Assembly (NCBI RefSeq): GCF_019551475.1
Contig: NZ_CP047159.1
Location: forward strand, 992,001-1,056,000
DNA: 64,000 nucleotides
From: Prevotella sp. Rep29
Lineage (GTDB): Bacteria; Bacteroidota; Bacteroidia; Bacteroidales; Bacteroidaceae
Direction of reading: 5' to 3'
The position numbers and the translations under genes are program-made. Shown piece by piece: positions 42,033 to 50,643 of the stretch; positions within the stretch are counted from its first letter, which is position 1; each line of letters starts with the position of its first letter. Below the pieces are notes generated by a model, which did no database searches, had not been told where the DNA came from, and was given only the letters and a program-made list of their open reading frames with translations.

Positions 42033-43355
42033 TCAGAAGCCAAGTGTCGCATCTTCGAGTAGGAAGGGAATGACACCGACGTACATGATGCCGTCCTCAT
42101 CCGTCCATTGTTTGGTGTTCCCGTCCACAATCACAATCTTGCGGAAAAAATCTCCAGAGTTCTTCAGTGAGAAAGTTTCTTGACTCTGCTTATCCTTTGT
42201 ATTTACATTTAATGCCGATTGAATATGGATTTTTTCTTTCCCTGTATTGACGACAAAGTCTATCTCATATTGTGACTGCTGCTTCTTGCCTTGTTCGTTG
42301 ATACGGGTAACTTCCACAACTCCCACATCAACGCTATACCCTCGACGTATCAGTTCAAGATAAATCATATTTTCCATCAGATGGGACTTCTCTTGCTGCC
42401 GGAAATTCAACTTGGCATTTCTCAGTCCTAAATCCATTGAGTAGAACTTCTGGGTATTCTCGAAGTAGCGTTTCCCTTTCACATCATAGCGTTTGGCTGC
42501 AAGAAACAGGTAGGCTTCTTGCAGATAATCCAGATAGTTCTTGATGGTATGATCGGAGGTGGTTCGTCTCATCAGCGTACCTGCGGCATTGGCGAGATTA
42601 TGCGGATTGGTAAGTGACCCTACAGCCGAAGCCAGCGAGTCAATCAACGCTTCAAGCACCTCATCGTCTTTCAACTTGTAGCGTTCTACAATATCTTTGA
42701 TATAGACATTTTTGTGAAGATCTGCCAGATATTTGCGCTTCTCGGCTTCTTTCTTCTCGGTAACAGCCAGTGGCATGCCGCCATACGTCAGATATTCTTC
42801 TAAAGCATCAGCCTTCTCCAAGTCCGAAACGGCATAATACTCTTTGAAAGACAGCGGATATACCTTGATTTCCGTTCCTCGGTCACGGAAATTGGTGACG
42901 ATGTCTGTTGAGAGCATTTTTGAGTTGGAGCCTGTCACATATACGTCGAGGTTACTTCTTGCCATCAAGTCGTTCAGGACATCATAGAACGTAGTATATA
43001 GCATGTCTTTGTCCTCGTCGGGAATCAAATTCTCATTCACATCCTCATTCTTTACCTTGAATGACAACTGAATCTCATCAATGAAAACATAATACTGCTT
43101 GCTCTCTTCTTGAGTCTGGCTGAGCACATAGTCGTACAATTCGTTTGGGTTCCTGTACTTGATATGTTCCTTTCTATCGAGGGCAATTTCTACAAAACAA
43201 TCTTCAGGGACTCCCTCATCTTTCAGGTAGTCCTTATATAAGGTTGAAAGGAGAAATGACTTGCCGCAACGTCTGATACCCGTGATGATTTTCACTTTCC
43301 TGTTCCACCGTTTGCTCAGCAACTCTTCTACGTATTTGTCTCGCTTTATTATCAT
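42033..43355 (-). CDS. AAA ATPase with DUF4143 domain (440 aa)
   Basis: The AAA_14 core has Walker A ITGIRRCGKSFLLSTLYKDY (about residue 25) and Walker B YYVFIDEIQL, with sensor VYVTGSNSKMLS and arginine-finger region FRDRGTEIKVYPLSF. A C-terminal DUF4143 domain follows (EKSHLMENMIYLELIRRGYS, then YEIDFVV, a nuclease-like D..K arrangement: IDFVVNTGKEKIHIQ). Such genes are frequent, scattered and of unsettled role; defence or mobile-element association has been suggested. It is inserted between the pheS terminator and another copy of the same terminator. Confidence 0.85.
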   Translation of the reverse strand: MIIKRDKYVEELLSKRWNRKVKIITGIRRCGKSFLLSTLYKDYLKDEGVPEDCFVEIALDRKEHIKYRNPNELYDYVLSQTQEESKQYYVFIDEIQLSFKVKNEDVNENLIPDEDKDMLYTTFYDVLNDLMARSNLDVYVTGSNSKMLSTDIVTNFRDRGTEIKVYPLSFKEYYAVSDLEKADALEEYLTYGGMPLAVTEKKEAEKRKYLADLHKNVYIKDIVERYKLKDDEVLEALIDSLASAVGSLTNPHNLANAAGTLMRRTTSDHTIKNYLDYLQEAYLFLAAKRYDVKGKRYFENTQKFYSMDLGLRNAKLNFRQQEKSHLMENMIYLELIRRGYSVDVGVVEVTRINEQGKKQQSQYEIDFVVNTGKEKIHIQSALNVNTKDKQSQETFSLKNSGDFFRKIVIVDGNTKQWTDEDGIMYVGVIPFLLEDATLGF

Positions 43356-43372
43356 GTTTTTTTACTTTTTAC

Positions 43373-43418
43373 TGCAAATATGGTCGAATGGTTCGACCGT
43401 TTTTGCAGTACAAAGATA
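43373..43418 (-). promoter_or_regulatory. Promoter and inverted repeat ahead of the ATPase gene
   Basis: The minus strand has TATCTTTG at 43411-43418. Between it and the ATG lies TACTGCAAA..GGTCGAA..TTCGACC..TTTGCAGTA, a long interrupted palindrome. It could be an RNA hairpin in the leader or an operator for autoregulation. Confidence 0.5.
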
Positions 43419-43541
43419 ATTGTTTATTCTGAAATCGACAAATATTTAGCCTGTTATTTCATTCTACAATACTGTCAATGAGAATAAATTTGCCCTTTAG
43501 AATCAGGGACTACATGAATAATGAATTGCCCATTCGGGTTG

Positions 43542-43619
43542 AAACAAACCGTATGTCGGATAAAAGCAATGATGCAGACGTATGCGCAAGGCAGCGTCTG
43601 CATCATTGTTATTACATCT
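43542..43619 (-). repeat. 78-bp direct repeat with terminator hairpin, copy 2 (pheS terminator)
   Basis: AATGATGCAGACG pairs with CGTCTGCATCATT, 14 bp past the pheS stop, and CTTTTAT follows on the minus strand. This is likely the original terminator of pheS, with the copy at 41944 created by insertion or duplication. The DNA from 43419 to 43541 has no gene. Confidence 0.8.
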
Positions 43620-43632
43620 ATATATTTATATA

Positions 43633-44670
43633 TCAGTTTGCGCTCTCAAACTCTTTCAGGAATCGCGTGTCGTTCTCGGAGAACATGCGCAGGTCGCTGA
43701 CCAAGTATTTCAAGTTCGTGATACGCTCAACGCCTAAGCCGAAAGCGTATCCGCTATAGACATTGCTGTCGATGCCGCAAAGCTCGAGCACGTTCGGATC
43801 GACCATTCCGCAACCGAGAATCTCTACCCATCCGGTGTGCTTGCAGAATCCGCACCCCTTGCCACCGCAGATGTGGCATGAGATGTCCATCTCGGCACTG
43901 GGTTCAGTAAAGGGGAAGTAGCTCGGGCGCAAGCGGATTTGCGTTTCAGGTCCGAACATCTCCTGCGAGAAGGTGAGAAGCACTTGCTTCAGGTCGGTGA
44001 ACGATACGTTCTTGTCGATGTAAAGTCCTTCGACCTGATGGAAGAAGCAGTGGGCGCGGGCGGTAATCGCCTCGTTCCGATAGACGCGTCCCGGACAGAT
44101 GATGCGGATGGGCGGTTGTGTGCGCTCCATGACACGTGCCTGCACGGAACTGGTGTGGCTTCTGAGCAGGATGTTCTTCGTTACGTCGTTGGGATGTTGC
44201 GAGATGAAAAAGGTGTCTTGCATGTCGCGTGCCGGATGGTCGGCGGCGAAGTTCATCTTCGTAAAGATGTGCAAGTCGTCTTCCACCTCAGGTCCGTCGG
44301 CAAGCGTGAAGCCCATGCGCGAGAAGATGTCGATAATCTCGTTGCGCACGATGGTCAGCGGATGGCGCGTACCCAGTTTGATTGGATAAGCCGTGCGCGT
44401 CAGGTCCAGCTCCTCAGAGTCGTCGTTCTTCGTCTCCATCTGCTCGCGAAGGGCGTTGATGTGTTCAATGGCGGTCTGCTTGAGCTCGTTGATTTTCATG
44501 CCTACCGCCTTTTTCTGGTCGGCAGCCACGTTTCTGAAGTCAGCCATCAGCGCATTGATTTCGCCTTTCTTACTCAGATATTTCAGTCGCAACGCCTCTA
44601 ATTCTTCAGCATTCGAGGCACTCACTTCGCTCACTTCCTTGAGCAGCGATTCTATTTTCTCAAGTATCAT
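43633..44670 (-). CDS. pheS: Phenylalanyl-tRNA synthetase alpha subunit (345 aa)
   Basis: Charges tRNA-Phe together with PheT, which is not in this window. The N-terminal coiled coil precedes the class II core: HPARDMQDTFFIS, LLRSHTSSVQARVM, RVYRNEAITARAHCFFHQVE, a CHICGGKGCGFCKHTGWVEI insert with two CxxC pairs (a zinc-knuckle-like feature seen in this lineage), GCGMVDPNVL and SGYAFGLGVERITN. Normal length. Confidence 0.96.
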   Translation of the reverse strand: MILEKIESLLKEVSEVSASNAEELEALRLKYLSKKGEINALMADFRNVAADQKKAVGMKINELKQTAIEHINALREQMETKNDDSEELDLTRTAYPIKLGTRHPLTIVRNEIIDIFSRMGFTLADGPEVEDDLHIFTKMNFAADHPARDMQDTFFISQHPNDVTKNILLRSHTSSVQARVMERTQPPIRIICPGRVYRNEAITARAHCFFHQVEGLYIDKNVSFTDLKQVLLTFSQEMFGPETQIRLRPSYFPFTEPSAEMDISCHICGGKGCGFCKHTGWVEILGCGMVDPNVLELCGIDSNVYSGYAFGLGVERITNLKYLVSDLRMFSENDTRFLKEFESAN

Positions 44671-44699
44671 ATTGTTCGCTTCAAATAAAAATAGTTCTG

Positions 44700-44757
44700 C
44701 AAAGGTAATATTTTTGCTTTAAAAACCGAAAAGTTTGGAAATAAAGTTGTAATTTTG
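44700..44757. promoter_or_regulatory. Divergent -7 boxes for pheS (minus) and the DUF4348 gene (plus)
   Basis: The minus strand has TACCTTTG at 44700-44707. The plus strand has TAATTTTG at 44750-44757. Both fit TAnnTTTG. Confidence 0.5.
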
Positions 44758-44801
44758 CAGAAATTGATGAGAGAAACAAGCCTTTGGATTACGTTAGTTT
44801 T

Positions 44802-45656
44802 ATGAAAAAAGAAGTATTAAGACTTTTGTTATGGTGTGTTCCTGTGGCTGTCATGTTGCTGTCGGGATGTTTGGACAACCGCCGTTCGTCAACAGAGACG
44901 CAGGCAGCGGACGAGCAGTATGGCGACACGACGGCAACCGATTCGCTGGAATCTATTTTTGGCGACTCGCCCGTGGCGAAGGCGGCGGACGAACTTTTCG
45001 ATGATTTCGTCTTCAACTTTGCCGCCAACCGTAAGTTGCAGTTGGCGCGTATCAACTTCCCGCTGCCTGTCAAGGAGAACGGAAAGGAGCGGAAAATGGG
45101 GAAAACCGAGTGGAAGATGGATTATTTCTTCATGAAGCAAGGGTATTATTCCTTGATTTTCGATGATGAAAAACAGATAGAGGTAGTCAATGACACGGCT
45201 GTCAATCATGTCGTGTTGGAAAAGATATTTCTTGCGAAAAACCTCGTCCGGCAGTATGACTTCAAGCGAATCAACGGTTTGTGGATGCTGACGAGGGTGG
45301 AGGAGACGGCTCTTTCGCAGAATCAGAACGCATCATTCCTGTCTTTCTATAAGCGTTTTTCTACCGACGATGCGTTCCAGACGAGGAGTCTGCATGTGCC
45401 CGTATCTATTGTCTTGCCTGACCCTAACGACGATTTTAACACGATGACGGCTGACCTTTATCCCGAGCAGTGGGTGGATTTCAAACCGCAGATTCTCCCT
45501 CGCGATGTGGTGTATAACATCATTTACGGGCAGACGTATAAGAGTAAGGCAAAGAAGTTGTTCGTGATACGCGGTATTGCCAATGGCTTGGAGACAAAGA
45601 TGAGTTTCAGGAACGTCAATGGGAAATGGCAGTTGACGAAGCTGGTAAAGTTATGA
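44802..45656 (+). CDS. DUF4348 lipoprotein (284 aa)
   Basis: The start at MKKEVLRLLLWCVPVAVMLL gives a signal peptide with lipobox LLSGC; the Met six codons upstream is less likely. The mature part is a single domain with the DUF4348 order: ELFDDFVFNFAANRKLQLAR, WKMDYFFMKQGYYSLIFDDE, FLSFYKRFSTDDAFQTRSLH and MSFRNVNGKWQLTKL. It is an envelope lipoprotein of unknown role. It is coupled to murB by a 4-bp overlap. Confidence 0.85.
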   Translation: MKKEVLRLLLWCVPVAVMLLSGCLDNRRSSTETQAADEQYGDTTATDSLESIFGDSPVAKAADELFDDFVFNFAANRKLQLARINFPLPVKENGKERKMGKTEWKMDYFFMKQGYYSLIFDDEKQIEVVNDTAVNHVVLEKIFLAKNLVRQYDFKRINGLWMLTRVEETALSQNQNASFLSFYKRFSTDDAFQTRSLHVPVSIVLPDPNDDFNTMTADLYPEQWVDFKPQILPRDVVYNIIYGQTYKSKAKKLFVIRGIANGLETKMSFRNVNGKWQLTKLVKL

Positions 45657-46666
45657 AAGACATCCGCAATTATAGTCTTCTGCGACACAACACCTTTGGC
45701 ATTGATGCCTGTTGTCGCCGTTACATCGAATACAGTTCGGTGGAGGAGTTGCAACAGGTGATTGCGATGCTGTCGCCTGCCGACCAGCCGCTCTTCATGA
45801 TGGGCAGCGGGAGTAACATTCTGCTGACTCAGGATTTCGAGGGGACGGTTCTTCATTCAGCCATCAAGGGCTGCGAGGCGACTGTCTGTGGCGACACCAT
45901 CTTGCTGCGCTGCGGCAGCGGCGAGGTGTGGGACGATGTGGTCGCGCGCTGTGTTGCCAATGGGTGGTATGGTGCGGAGAACCTGTCGCTCATACCTGGC
46001 GAAGTGGGTGCATCGGCAGTTCAGAATATCGGGGCGTATGGCGTGGAGGTGAAAGACCTGATAGTGAAGGTTGAAGCCATCGAACTTGCCACGGGAAAAG
46101 GCGTGAGCTTCGATAACGGAGAGTGTGCCTATGCCTATCGCCAAAGCCGTTTCAAGAAAGAATGGAAAGACAAGTATGCCATCACCCATGTGACCTATCG
46201 GTTGTCAACCACGTTTACCCCTCATCTGGATTATGGAAACATCCGGACGGAGTTGGAAAACAGGCACATCACAGCGCCCACAGCCAAGCAACTGAGGGAG
46301 GTTGTTATCAGTATTCGCCAGTCAAAACTTCCCGACCCGCAAACGGAAGGCAACGCCGGCAGCTTCTTCATGAATCCGGTCGTTGGTCGGGAGCATTTCG
46401 AGGAGTTGGCTGCCCGCTATCCGTCGATGCCTTTCTATGAGGTCGATGCGTCGCATGTTAAAATTCCTGCCGGATGGTTGATAGAACAATGTGGCTGGAA
46501 GGGGCGCTCTTTGGGGCGTGCAGGGGTTCATTCCAAGCAGGCTTTGGTGCTGGTGAATCGAGGCGGAGCAACGGGTCAGGAGGTCTTGCAGCTTTGCGAA
46601 ACCATCATTGCCGACGTGCGGAATAAGTTTGCCATAGAACTTCATCCTGAGGTTTATGTAATTTAG
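45653..46666 (+). CDS. murB: UDP-N-acetylenolpyruvoylglucosamine reductase (337 aa)
   Basis: Reduces UDP-GlcNAc-enolpyruvate to UDP-MurNAc for peptidoglycan. The start MKDIRNYSLLRHNTFGID begins family similarity. Motifs: MGSGSNILLTQDFEGTV, LIPGEVGASAVQNIGAYGVE, EGNAGSFFMNPVVG and AGWLIEQCGWKGRSLGRAGV. The length fits type I MurB. It follows the DUF4348 gene with ATGA overlap. Confidence 0.95.
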   Translation: MKDIRNYSLLRHNTFGIDACCRRYIEYSSVEELQQVIAMLSPADQPLFMMGSGSNILLTQDFEGTVLHSAIKGCEATVCGDTILLRCGSGEVWDDVVARCVANGWYGAENLSLIPGEVGASAVQNIGAYGVEVKDLIVKVEAIELATGKGVSFDNGECAYAYRQSRFKKEWKDKYAITHVTYRLSTTFTPHLDYGNIRTELENRHITAPTAKQLREVVISIRQSKLPDPQTEGNAGSFFMNPVVGREHFEELAARYPSMPFYEVDASHVKIPAGWLIEQCGWKGRSLGRAGVHSKQALVLVNRGGATGQEVLQLCETIIADVRNKFAIELHPEVYVI

Positions 46667-46692
46667 TTTAATCTTTTGGTCGTCAGAAGGGT

Positions 46693-47454
46693 ATGCGAGT
46701 AACATTTTTAGGGACAGGAACCTCTGGCGGAGTGCCGAGTATTGGCTGCAAGTGTGAGGTGTGCACCAGTTCCAATCCGCATGACAAGCGTTTGCGTTGC
46801 TCGGTCTTGGTGGAGACAGACACCACCCGTATCCTGATTGATTGCGGTCCTGATTTCCGTCAGCAGATATTGCCGTTGCCGTTTAAGAAAATCGATGGTG
46901 TCCTGCTCACACATATCCATTACGACCATGTGGCTGGAATAGACGATTTGCGTCCCTTCTGCGTGTTTGGAGCTATTGACATCTATGCCAACCTGTCAAC
47001 GGCAGAGGCGCTGAAACAGACCATGCCTTATTGCTTCAGCGAACATCTCTATCCAGGCGTACCGCTCCTGAATCTTCAGACGGCGACGCCCCATGTTCCG
47101 ATACATATCGGCGATGTGGACGTTCTTCCCATCGAAGTGATGCACGGCGAGATGCCCATCCTCGGCTATCGCATCGGTCGTTTTGCCTATATCACGGACA
47201 TGAAGACCATCAGCCGTGCCGACGAGGCGCTGTTGGAGGGTGTGGAATTCTTGGTGGTGAACGCTTTGCGGAAAAGCCACGAGCATTATTCGCACCAACT
47301 GCTTGGCGATGCCATCGCCTTCTCGCAGCGTGTAGCAGCCAAGCGGACGTTCATTATCCATTCGTGTCACCAGATAGGGCTGCATGATGAGGTGAACCGG
47401 ACGTTGCCCGCCGGCGTGGAAATGGCTTACGACGGACAGGTGATTGAGGTTTGA
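46693..47454 (+). CDS. MBL-fold metallo-hydrolase, PhnP-like (253 aa)
   Basis: A beta-lactamase-fold hydrolase. FLGTGTSGGVPSIGCKCEVC opens the fold, and the metal site HIHYDHVAGIDDLR lies near residue 76. GYRIGRFAYITDMKTIS and SCHQIGLHDEVNRTLPAGVE complete it. The CKCEVCTSSNPHDKRLR stretch is typical of PhnP-like phosphodiesterases. The substrate is unknown. It lies 26 bp downstream of murB. Confidence 0.85.
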   Translation: MRVTFLGTGTSGGVPSIGCKCEVCTSSNPHDKRLRCSVLVETDTTRILIDCGPDFRQQILPLPFKKIDGVLLTHIHYDHVAGIDDLRPFCVFGAIDIYANLSTAEALKQTMPYCFSEHLYPGVPLLNLQTATPHVPIHIGDVDVLPIEVMHGEMPILGYRIGRFAYITDMKTISRADEALLEGVEFLVVNALRKSHEHYSHQLLGDAIAFSQRVAAKRTFIIHSCHQIGLHDEVNRTLPAGVEMAYDGQVIEV

Positions 47455-47483
47455 CCAAGCCGTACGGACACCAATAAACTCCT

Positions 47484-47708
47484 TGTATAAACATACGGAA
47501 AAGGGCGTATAAATATGCAGTTGAACTTTCACTTTCCAAAAGTTGAAGTTTTGCACGCTGAAAGTTGAACTTTTAGCGCCTGAAAGTTGAACTTTTGCAA
47601 GCTAAAAGTTGAACTTTTGGAAGGGTGTTCTTAATGTCTTAAAAATCAGAAGTTTACAAGCTGCGTCGCAACGGGTGCGCCTCAGTATAAATATACAAAA
47701 ACAGCAGA
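47484..47708. repeat. Dispersed four-palindrome element, copy C
   Basis: Left flank TGTATAAACATACGGAAAAG, then GTATAAATAT, four AAAGTTGAACTTTT-type palindromes at about 22-bp spacing (47538, 47561, 47583, 47605), and right flank CAGTATAAATATACAAAAAC. Landmark spacing equals copies A and D. It sits between convergent genes. Here the palindrome centres are close to perfect copies. The remainder of 47709-47862 has no gene. Confidence 0.75.
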
Positions 47709-47862
47709 CTGCAAGATGACGGAGACGATGGGGGAGGAACGAAAGGTGTCGTCGGGCTGATGCATTTCCAGTGTCAGGCTCGCGCCCCTTCAGCAGTCCT
47801 GAACGGGCACTTTGTGGTGGGCGAACGGGCACTTTATCCTGTGTAAAATGTGTGTCGGACAT

Positions 47863-47902
47863 AAAAAATGTGTAGCCGATATTCTTCAGCTACACATCTT
47901 TT
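47863..47902. terminator. Bidirectional terminator
   Basis: ATGTGTAGC pairs with GCTACACAT, flanked by AAAAA and CTTTT. It is shared by the plus-strand MBL gene and the minus-strand YtxH trio. Confidence 0.7.
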
Positions 47903-47967
47903 ATATAATAGAGCCTCCCGTCTTGTGTGTCGGAGCTCCCCGTTTGGCAACCTTTCGGGGCTGTCGG

Positions 47968-48261
47968 CTACTTTTTGAAGAATCCTAAAAGTCCGCCTTT
48001 CTTCTTGCTTTTTGTCTTTTTTCCGCCGTAAAATTTCCGGTAGAGTTTCCATCCCAAGATGATGCCGTCCATCACTCCTGCGCCTGTTGACATGAATCCG
48101 GACATTCGTTTGGATGGGGTGGTGGCTTTCTCGGTATGAAAAAGACCATCCCAAGTGCTTTTTATCTGCCCGTTGTCTTTCTGTATTTCGCGTCGCAACA
48201 TCTCTTTGCGCATGCGAATTTCTTCCAGGGAGCGATAAGTCTGTAATGGATTGTCGTTCAT
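47968..48261 (-). CDS. Hypothetical protein, third gene of the YtxH/holin-like trio (97 aa)
   Basis: N-terminal helical region (SLEEIRMRKEMLRREIQKDN), a short central hydrophobic stretch (GAGVMDGIILGWKLYRKFYG), and a very basic Lys/Gly tail (KKTKSKKKGGLLGFFKK). I do not know the family by name, but this order after YtxH and a holin-like gene is common in Bacteroidota. Probably membrane associated and stress linked (inference). Confidence 0.65.
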   Translation of the reverse strand: MNDNPLQTYRSLEEIRMRKEMLRREIQKDNGQIKSTWDGLFHTEKATTPSKRMSGFMSTGAGVMDGIILGWKLYRKFYGGKKTKSKKKGGLLGFFKK

Positions 48262-48265
48262 GTTG

Positions 48266-48616
48266 TCAGTTGTTTAAGAGGATGGATGCAAGAAATCTCA
48301 CGAGCGGCTTCTCTATCCAGCGTTTCCTGTTGTAGAGAATGATGATGAAAAGCAGCAGATAGACTCCAGCCACGATGCAGAAGGCAACAGGGGTTCCCAC
48401 GAGCGGAGCAAGCGCATACGCTGCGGCGAAAGAGAGATAGATGAGTATGATCAACAGGAACAGGACGACCGTCAGCGTGACGGCGATGGCAGTAATCAGT
48501 CGCACAACCTTTTCTATCACATCCAGCTTGACGTATTCCGACTGGAGCCCGATGTAATGCTTGAGCACTTCAACGAGTTGTGCTATCGATTCAACGTTTC
48601 TGTCGTTTGAAAACAT
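48266..48616 (-). CDS. Phage holin superfamily III-like membrane protein (116 aa)
   Basis: Two long hydrophobic helices (VVRLITAIAVTLTVVLFLLI then ILIYLSFAAAYALAPLVG, and VAFCIVAGVYLLLFIIILYN), flanked by an N-terminal amphipathic region with LKHYIGLQSEYVKLDVIEKV. This is the actinobacterial/Bacteroidota holin-X or YqjE-like pattern and does not imply a prophage. It lies 4 bp before the next gene. Confidence 0.75.
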   Translation of the reverse strand: MFSNDRNVESIAQLVEVLKHYIGLQSEYVKLDVIEKVVRLITAIAVTLTVVLFLLIILIYLSFAAAYALAPLVGTPVAFCIVAGVYLLLFIIILYNRKRWIEKPLVRFLASILLNN

Positions 48617-48640
48617 AATCTCTCGCGTTGCTGTGGGGGA

Positions 48641-48859
48641 TTAGTCGATAACGTCTTCAGCCGCATCCTTGATGTCGTCCACCAGGTCTTCCATCTCTTT
48701 GCGGTTGAGTTTCAGGTTGTGTTTATCGCAAAAGTCTTTGACCGTGTCAGAGATTCTTGTGCGGGTGTCTGTTCCTTTTTCCGGTGCTACCAGCAGTCCT
48801 AATGCTGCTCCGGCGATGGCGCCACCGAGAAATGCGCCGATGTAACCTAATGTTTTCAT
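48641..48859 (-). CDS. YtxH domain protein (72 aa)
   Basis: A glycine-zipper membrane segment (GAFLGGAIAGAALGLLVAPE) followed by KGTDTRTRISDTVKDFCDKH is diagnostic of YtxH, a small general-stress protein. First gene of the trio, with a TACATTTG box 70 bp upstream. Confidence 0.88.
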   Translation of the reverse strand: MKTLGYIGAFLGGAIAGAALGLLVAPEKGTDTRTRISDTVKDFCDKHNLKLNRKEMEDLVDDIKDAAEDVID

Positions 48860-48929
48860 GTGTTTCAGTATTTAATTAAACAATGTTTTGATAATAACCA
48901 ACCATGACTTGATGGCCAGGTTTCGAAAG

Positions 48930-48937
48930 CAAATGTA
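48930..48937 (-). promoter_or_regulatory. -7 box for the ytxH trio
   Basis: The minus strand reads TACATTTG, consistent with TAnnTTTG, 70 bp upstream of the ytxH-like start. Confidence 0.5.
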
Positions 48938-49108
48938 GTGAAAGTTTTTTGAATAGCCATATTTCTTTCGTGATTTTTTGTTAAATCGGCAAGATTATTG
49001 GACATTTAACAAACTTTATGCTGTTTTTTTTATCAAGTTCAAATGTTTTTATGTAATTTCGCACGTTGAATAAAGACAATAAGTTTAATTTCAAAAATAA
49101 TATTGATT

Positions 49109-49603
49109 ATGAAGAAAATCATGATTTTGTGCGCAGCAGTATGTGCAATGATGGCTTTTACCAGCTGTAAATCAAGTGAGAGTGCTTATAAGAAGGCTTA
49201 CGAAAAGGCACGCGCTCAGGATGCGGCTCAGCAGGGCGATGGTTATACAACGACCGATGCTCCGGTGGTAACACCGATCACGACCGTTCCTGCTACACAG
49301 ACGACAACGGTTGACAACTATGACAACGTGTCTGTCCGCCAGGAGAATCTCACCGTAGTGAGCGGTTCCGGATTGAAGAATTTCAGCGTAGTCGTTGGTT
49401 CTTTCTCGATGAAGGCAAATGCCGAAGGTTTGCAGCAGACATTGCGTGCGGCAGGTTACGATGCGCAGTTGGCGTTCAACTCCGAGCGCAACATGTATCG
49501 TGTGATTGCTTCTACTTTCGACAATAAGGGCGATGCCGTTCAGAGTCGCGATCAGTTCCGTGCAAAATATCCGGATGCTTGGTTGCTTTTCAACCAGCGT
49601 TAA
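49109..49603 (+). CDS. SPOR domain lipoprotein (164 aa)
   Basis: The start MKKIMILCAAVCAMMAFTSC gives a lipobox FTSC; the ATG is preferred to a TTG two codons upstream. A Thr-rich linker (TTDAPVVTPITTVPATQTTT) joins it to a C-terminal SPOR domain from about residue 92 (FSVVVGSFSMKANAEGLQQT, then YRVIASTFDNKGDAVQSRDQ). SPOR domains bind denuded glycan strands at division sites. It lies 10 bp before ruvX. Confidence 0.88.
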   Translation: MKKIMILCAAVCAMMAFTSCKSSESAYKKAYEKARAQDAAQQGDGYTTTDAPVVTPITTVPATQTTTVDNYDNVSVRQENLTVVSGSGLKNFSVVVGSFSMKANAEGLQQTLRAAGYDAQLAFNSERNMYRVIASTFDNKGDAVQSRDQFRAKYPDAWLLFNQR

Positions 49604-49613
49604 CGACATCTGA

Positions 49614-50033
49614 GTGGCGCGAATACTTTCAATAGATTACGGAAAGAAGCGTACAGGATTGGCAGTCACCGATCCGCTGCAGATTATTGCCGGCGGATTG
49701 GCGACTGTTTCTACTTCTGCGCTGTTCGATTATCTGGCAGATTATCTCAGCCGGGAGCCCGTTGAGCGCATCGTGATAGGGAAGCCCTATCAGCCAAACG
49801 GGCAGCCGAGTGAGAATCTCCAGCGAGTGGAGCAGTTTGTCAACAGGTGGCGGAAGGCATATCCGGACGTGCCGGTTGAGTATTACGATGAACGATTCAC
49901 GTCGGTCTTGGCGCATCAGGCGATGATTGACGGCGGTTTGAAAAAGAAAGAGCGTCGGAACAAGGCGCTGGTGGATGAAATCAGCGCGACGATTATCCTC
50001 CAAGGCTATATGGAGTCCCGACGACCGAAATGA
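49614..50033 (+). CDS. ruvX: Holliday-junction resolvase-like YqgF/RuvX (139 aa)
   Basis: An RNase H-fold protein: RILSIDYGKKRTGLAVTDPL with the first catalytic Asp, VIGKPYQPNGQPSENLQRVE, and YYDERFTSVLAHQAM. It acts in pre-16S rRNA 5' maturation in E. coli. The start is GTG, right for the conserved MARILSIDYG. It forms a likely unit with the SPOR gene and def. Confidence 0.93.
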   Translation: MARILSIDYGKKRTGLAVTDPLQIIAGGLATVSTSALFDYLADYLSREPVERIVIGKPYQPNGQPSENLQRVEQFVNRWRKAYPDVPVEYYDERFTSVLAHQAMIDGGLKKKERRNKALVDEISATIILQGYMESRRPK

Positions 50034-50043
50034 CTAAAAAGAC

Positions 50044-50595
50044 ATGATATTACCTATTTATATATATGGGCAGCCGGTGCTTCGTCAGGAAGCGCAGGAC
50101 ATTCCTGCCGACTATCCCGGGCTGGATGAGCTGTTGGAGAACATGTTTGAGACCCTTTCTGCTTCAGAAGGAATAGGGTTGGCAGCTCCGCAGATCGGGA
50201 AATCGATTCGTGTGGCTGTCATAGACTTAGACGTACTTGCGGAAGATTTTCCCGAATATAAGGATTTCAGAAAGGCTTTCATCAATCCCCATATCGTGGA
50301 ATATGACGATACGGAGACGAAAAACATGGAGGAAGGGTGTCTTTCGCTGCCAGGTATTCACGAGAGTGTGACGCGTCCGACCCGCATAAGAGTGCAATGG
50401 CAGGATAGCGAAATGCAGCAGCATGACGAGTGGATAGAAGGTTATCTTGCCCGGGTCATGCAACACGAGTTCGACCATCTTGACGGAAAGATGTTTATCG
50501 ACCGCATTTCGCCGCTTCGCCGACAGCTGATTAAAGGTAAGCTGAAGGCTCTCATGCAAGGACGTTACCAGTGCGGATACCGTACGAAGAGATAA
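50044..50595 (+). CDS. def: Peptide deformylase (183 aa)
   Basis: Removes the formyl group from nascent N-termini. All three motifs are present: SEGIGLAAPQIGKS (about 40-53), EEGCLSLPGIHE (about 97-108) and VMQHEFDHLDGKMFID (about 137-152), giving the Cys, His, His metal ligands. Starts 10 bp after ruvX. Confidence 0.97.
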   Translation: MILPIYIYGQPVLRQEAQDIPADYPGLDELLENMFETLSASEGIGLAAPQIGKSIRVAVIDLDVLAEDFPEYKDFRKAFINPHIVEYDDTETKNMEEGCLSLPGIHESVTRPTRIRVQWQDSEMQQHDEWIEGYLARVMQHEFDHLDGKMFIDRISPLRRQLIKGKLKALMQGRYQCGYRTKR

Positions 50596-50643
50596 CTCAC
50601 GGCACCCTTCCGATAAAAGGGTGTCAACAAAAGCATATCACGG

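Noticed and set aside
48266-48616. Prophage signal from the holin-like gene
   Set aside because: No other phage genes are nearby. Holin-like proteins next to YtxH are ordinary chromosomal stress genes in this phylum.
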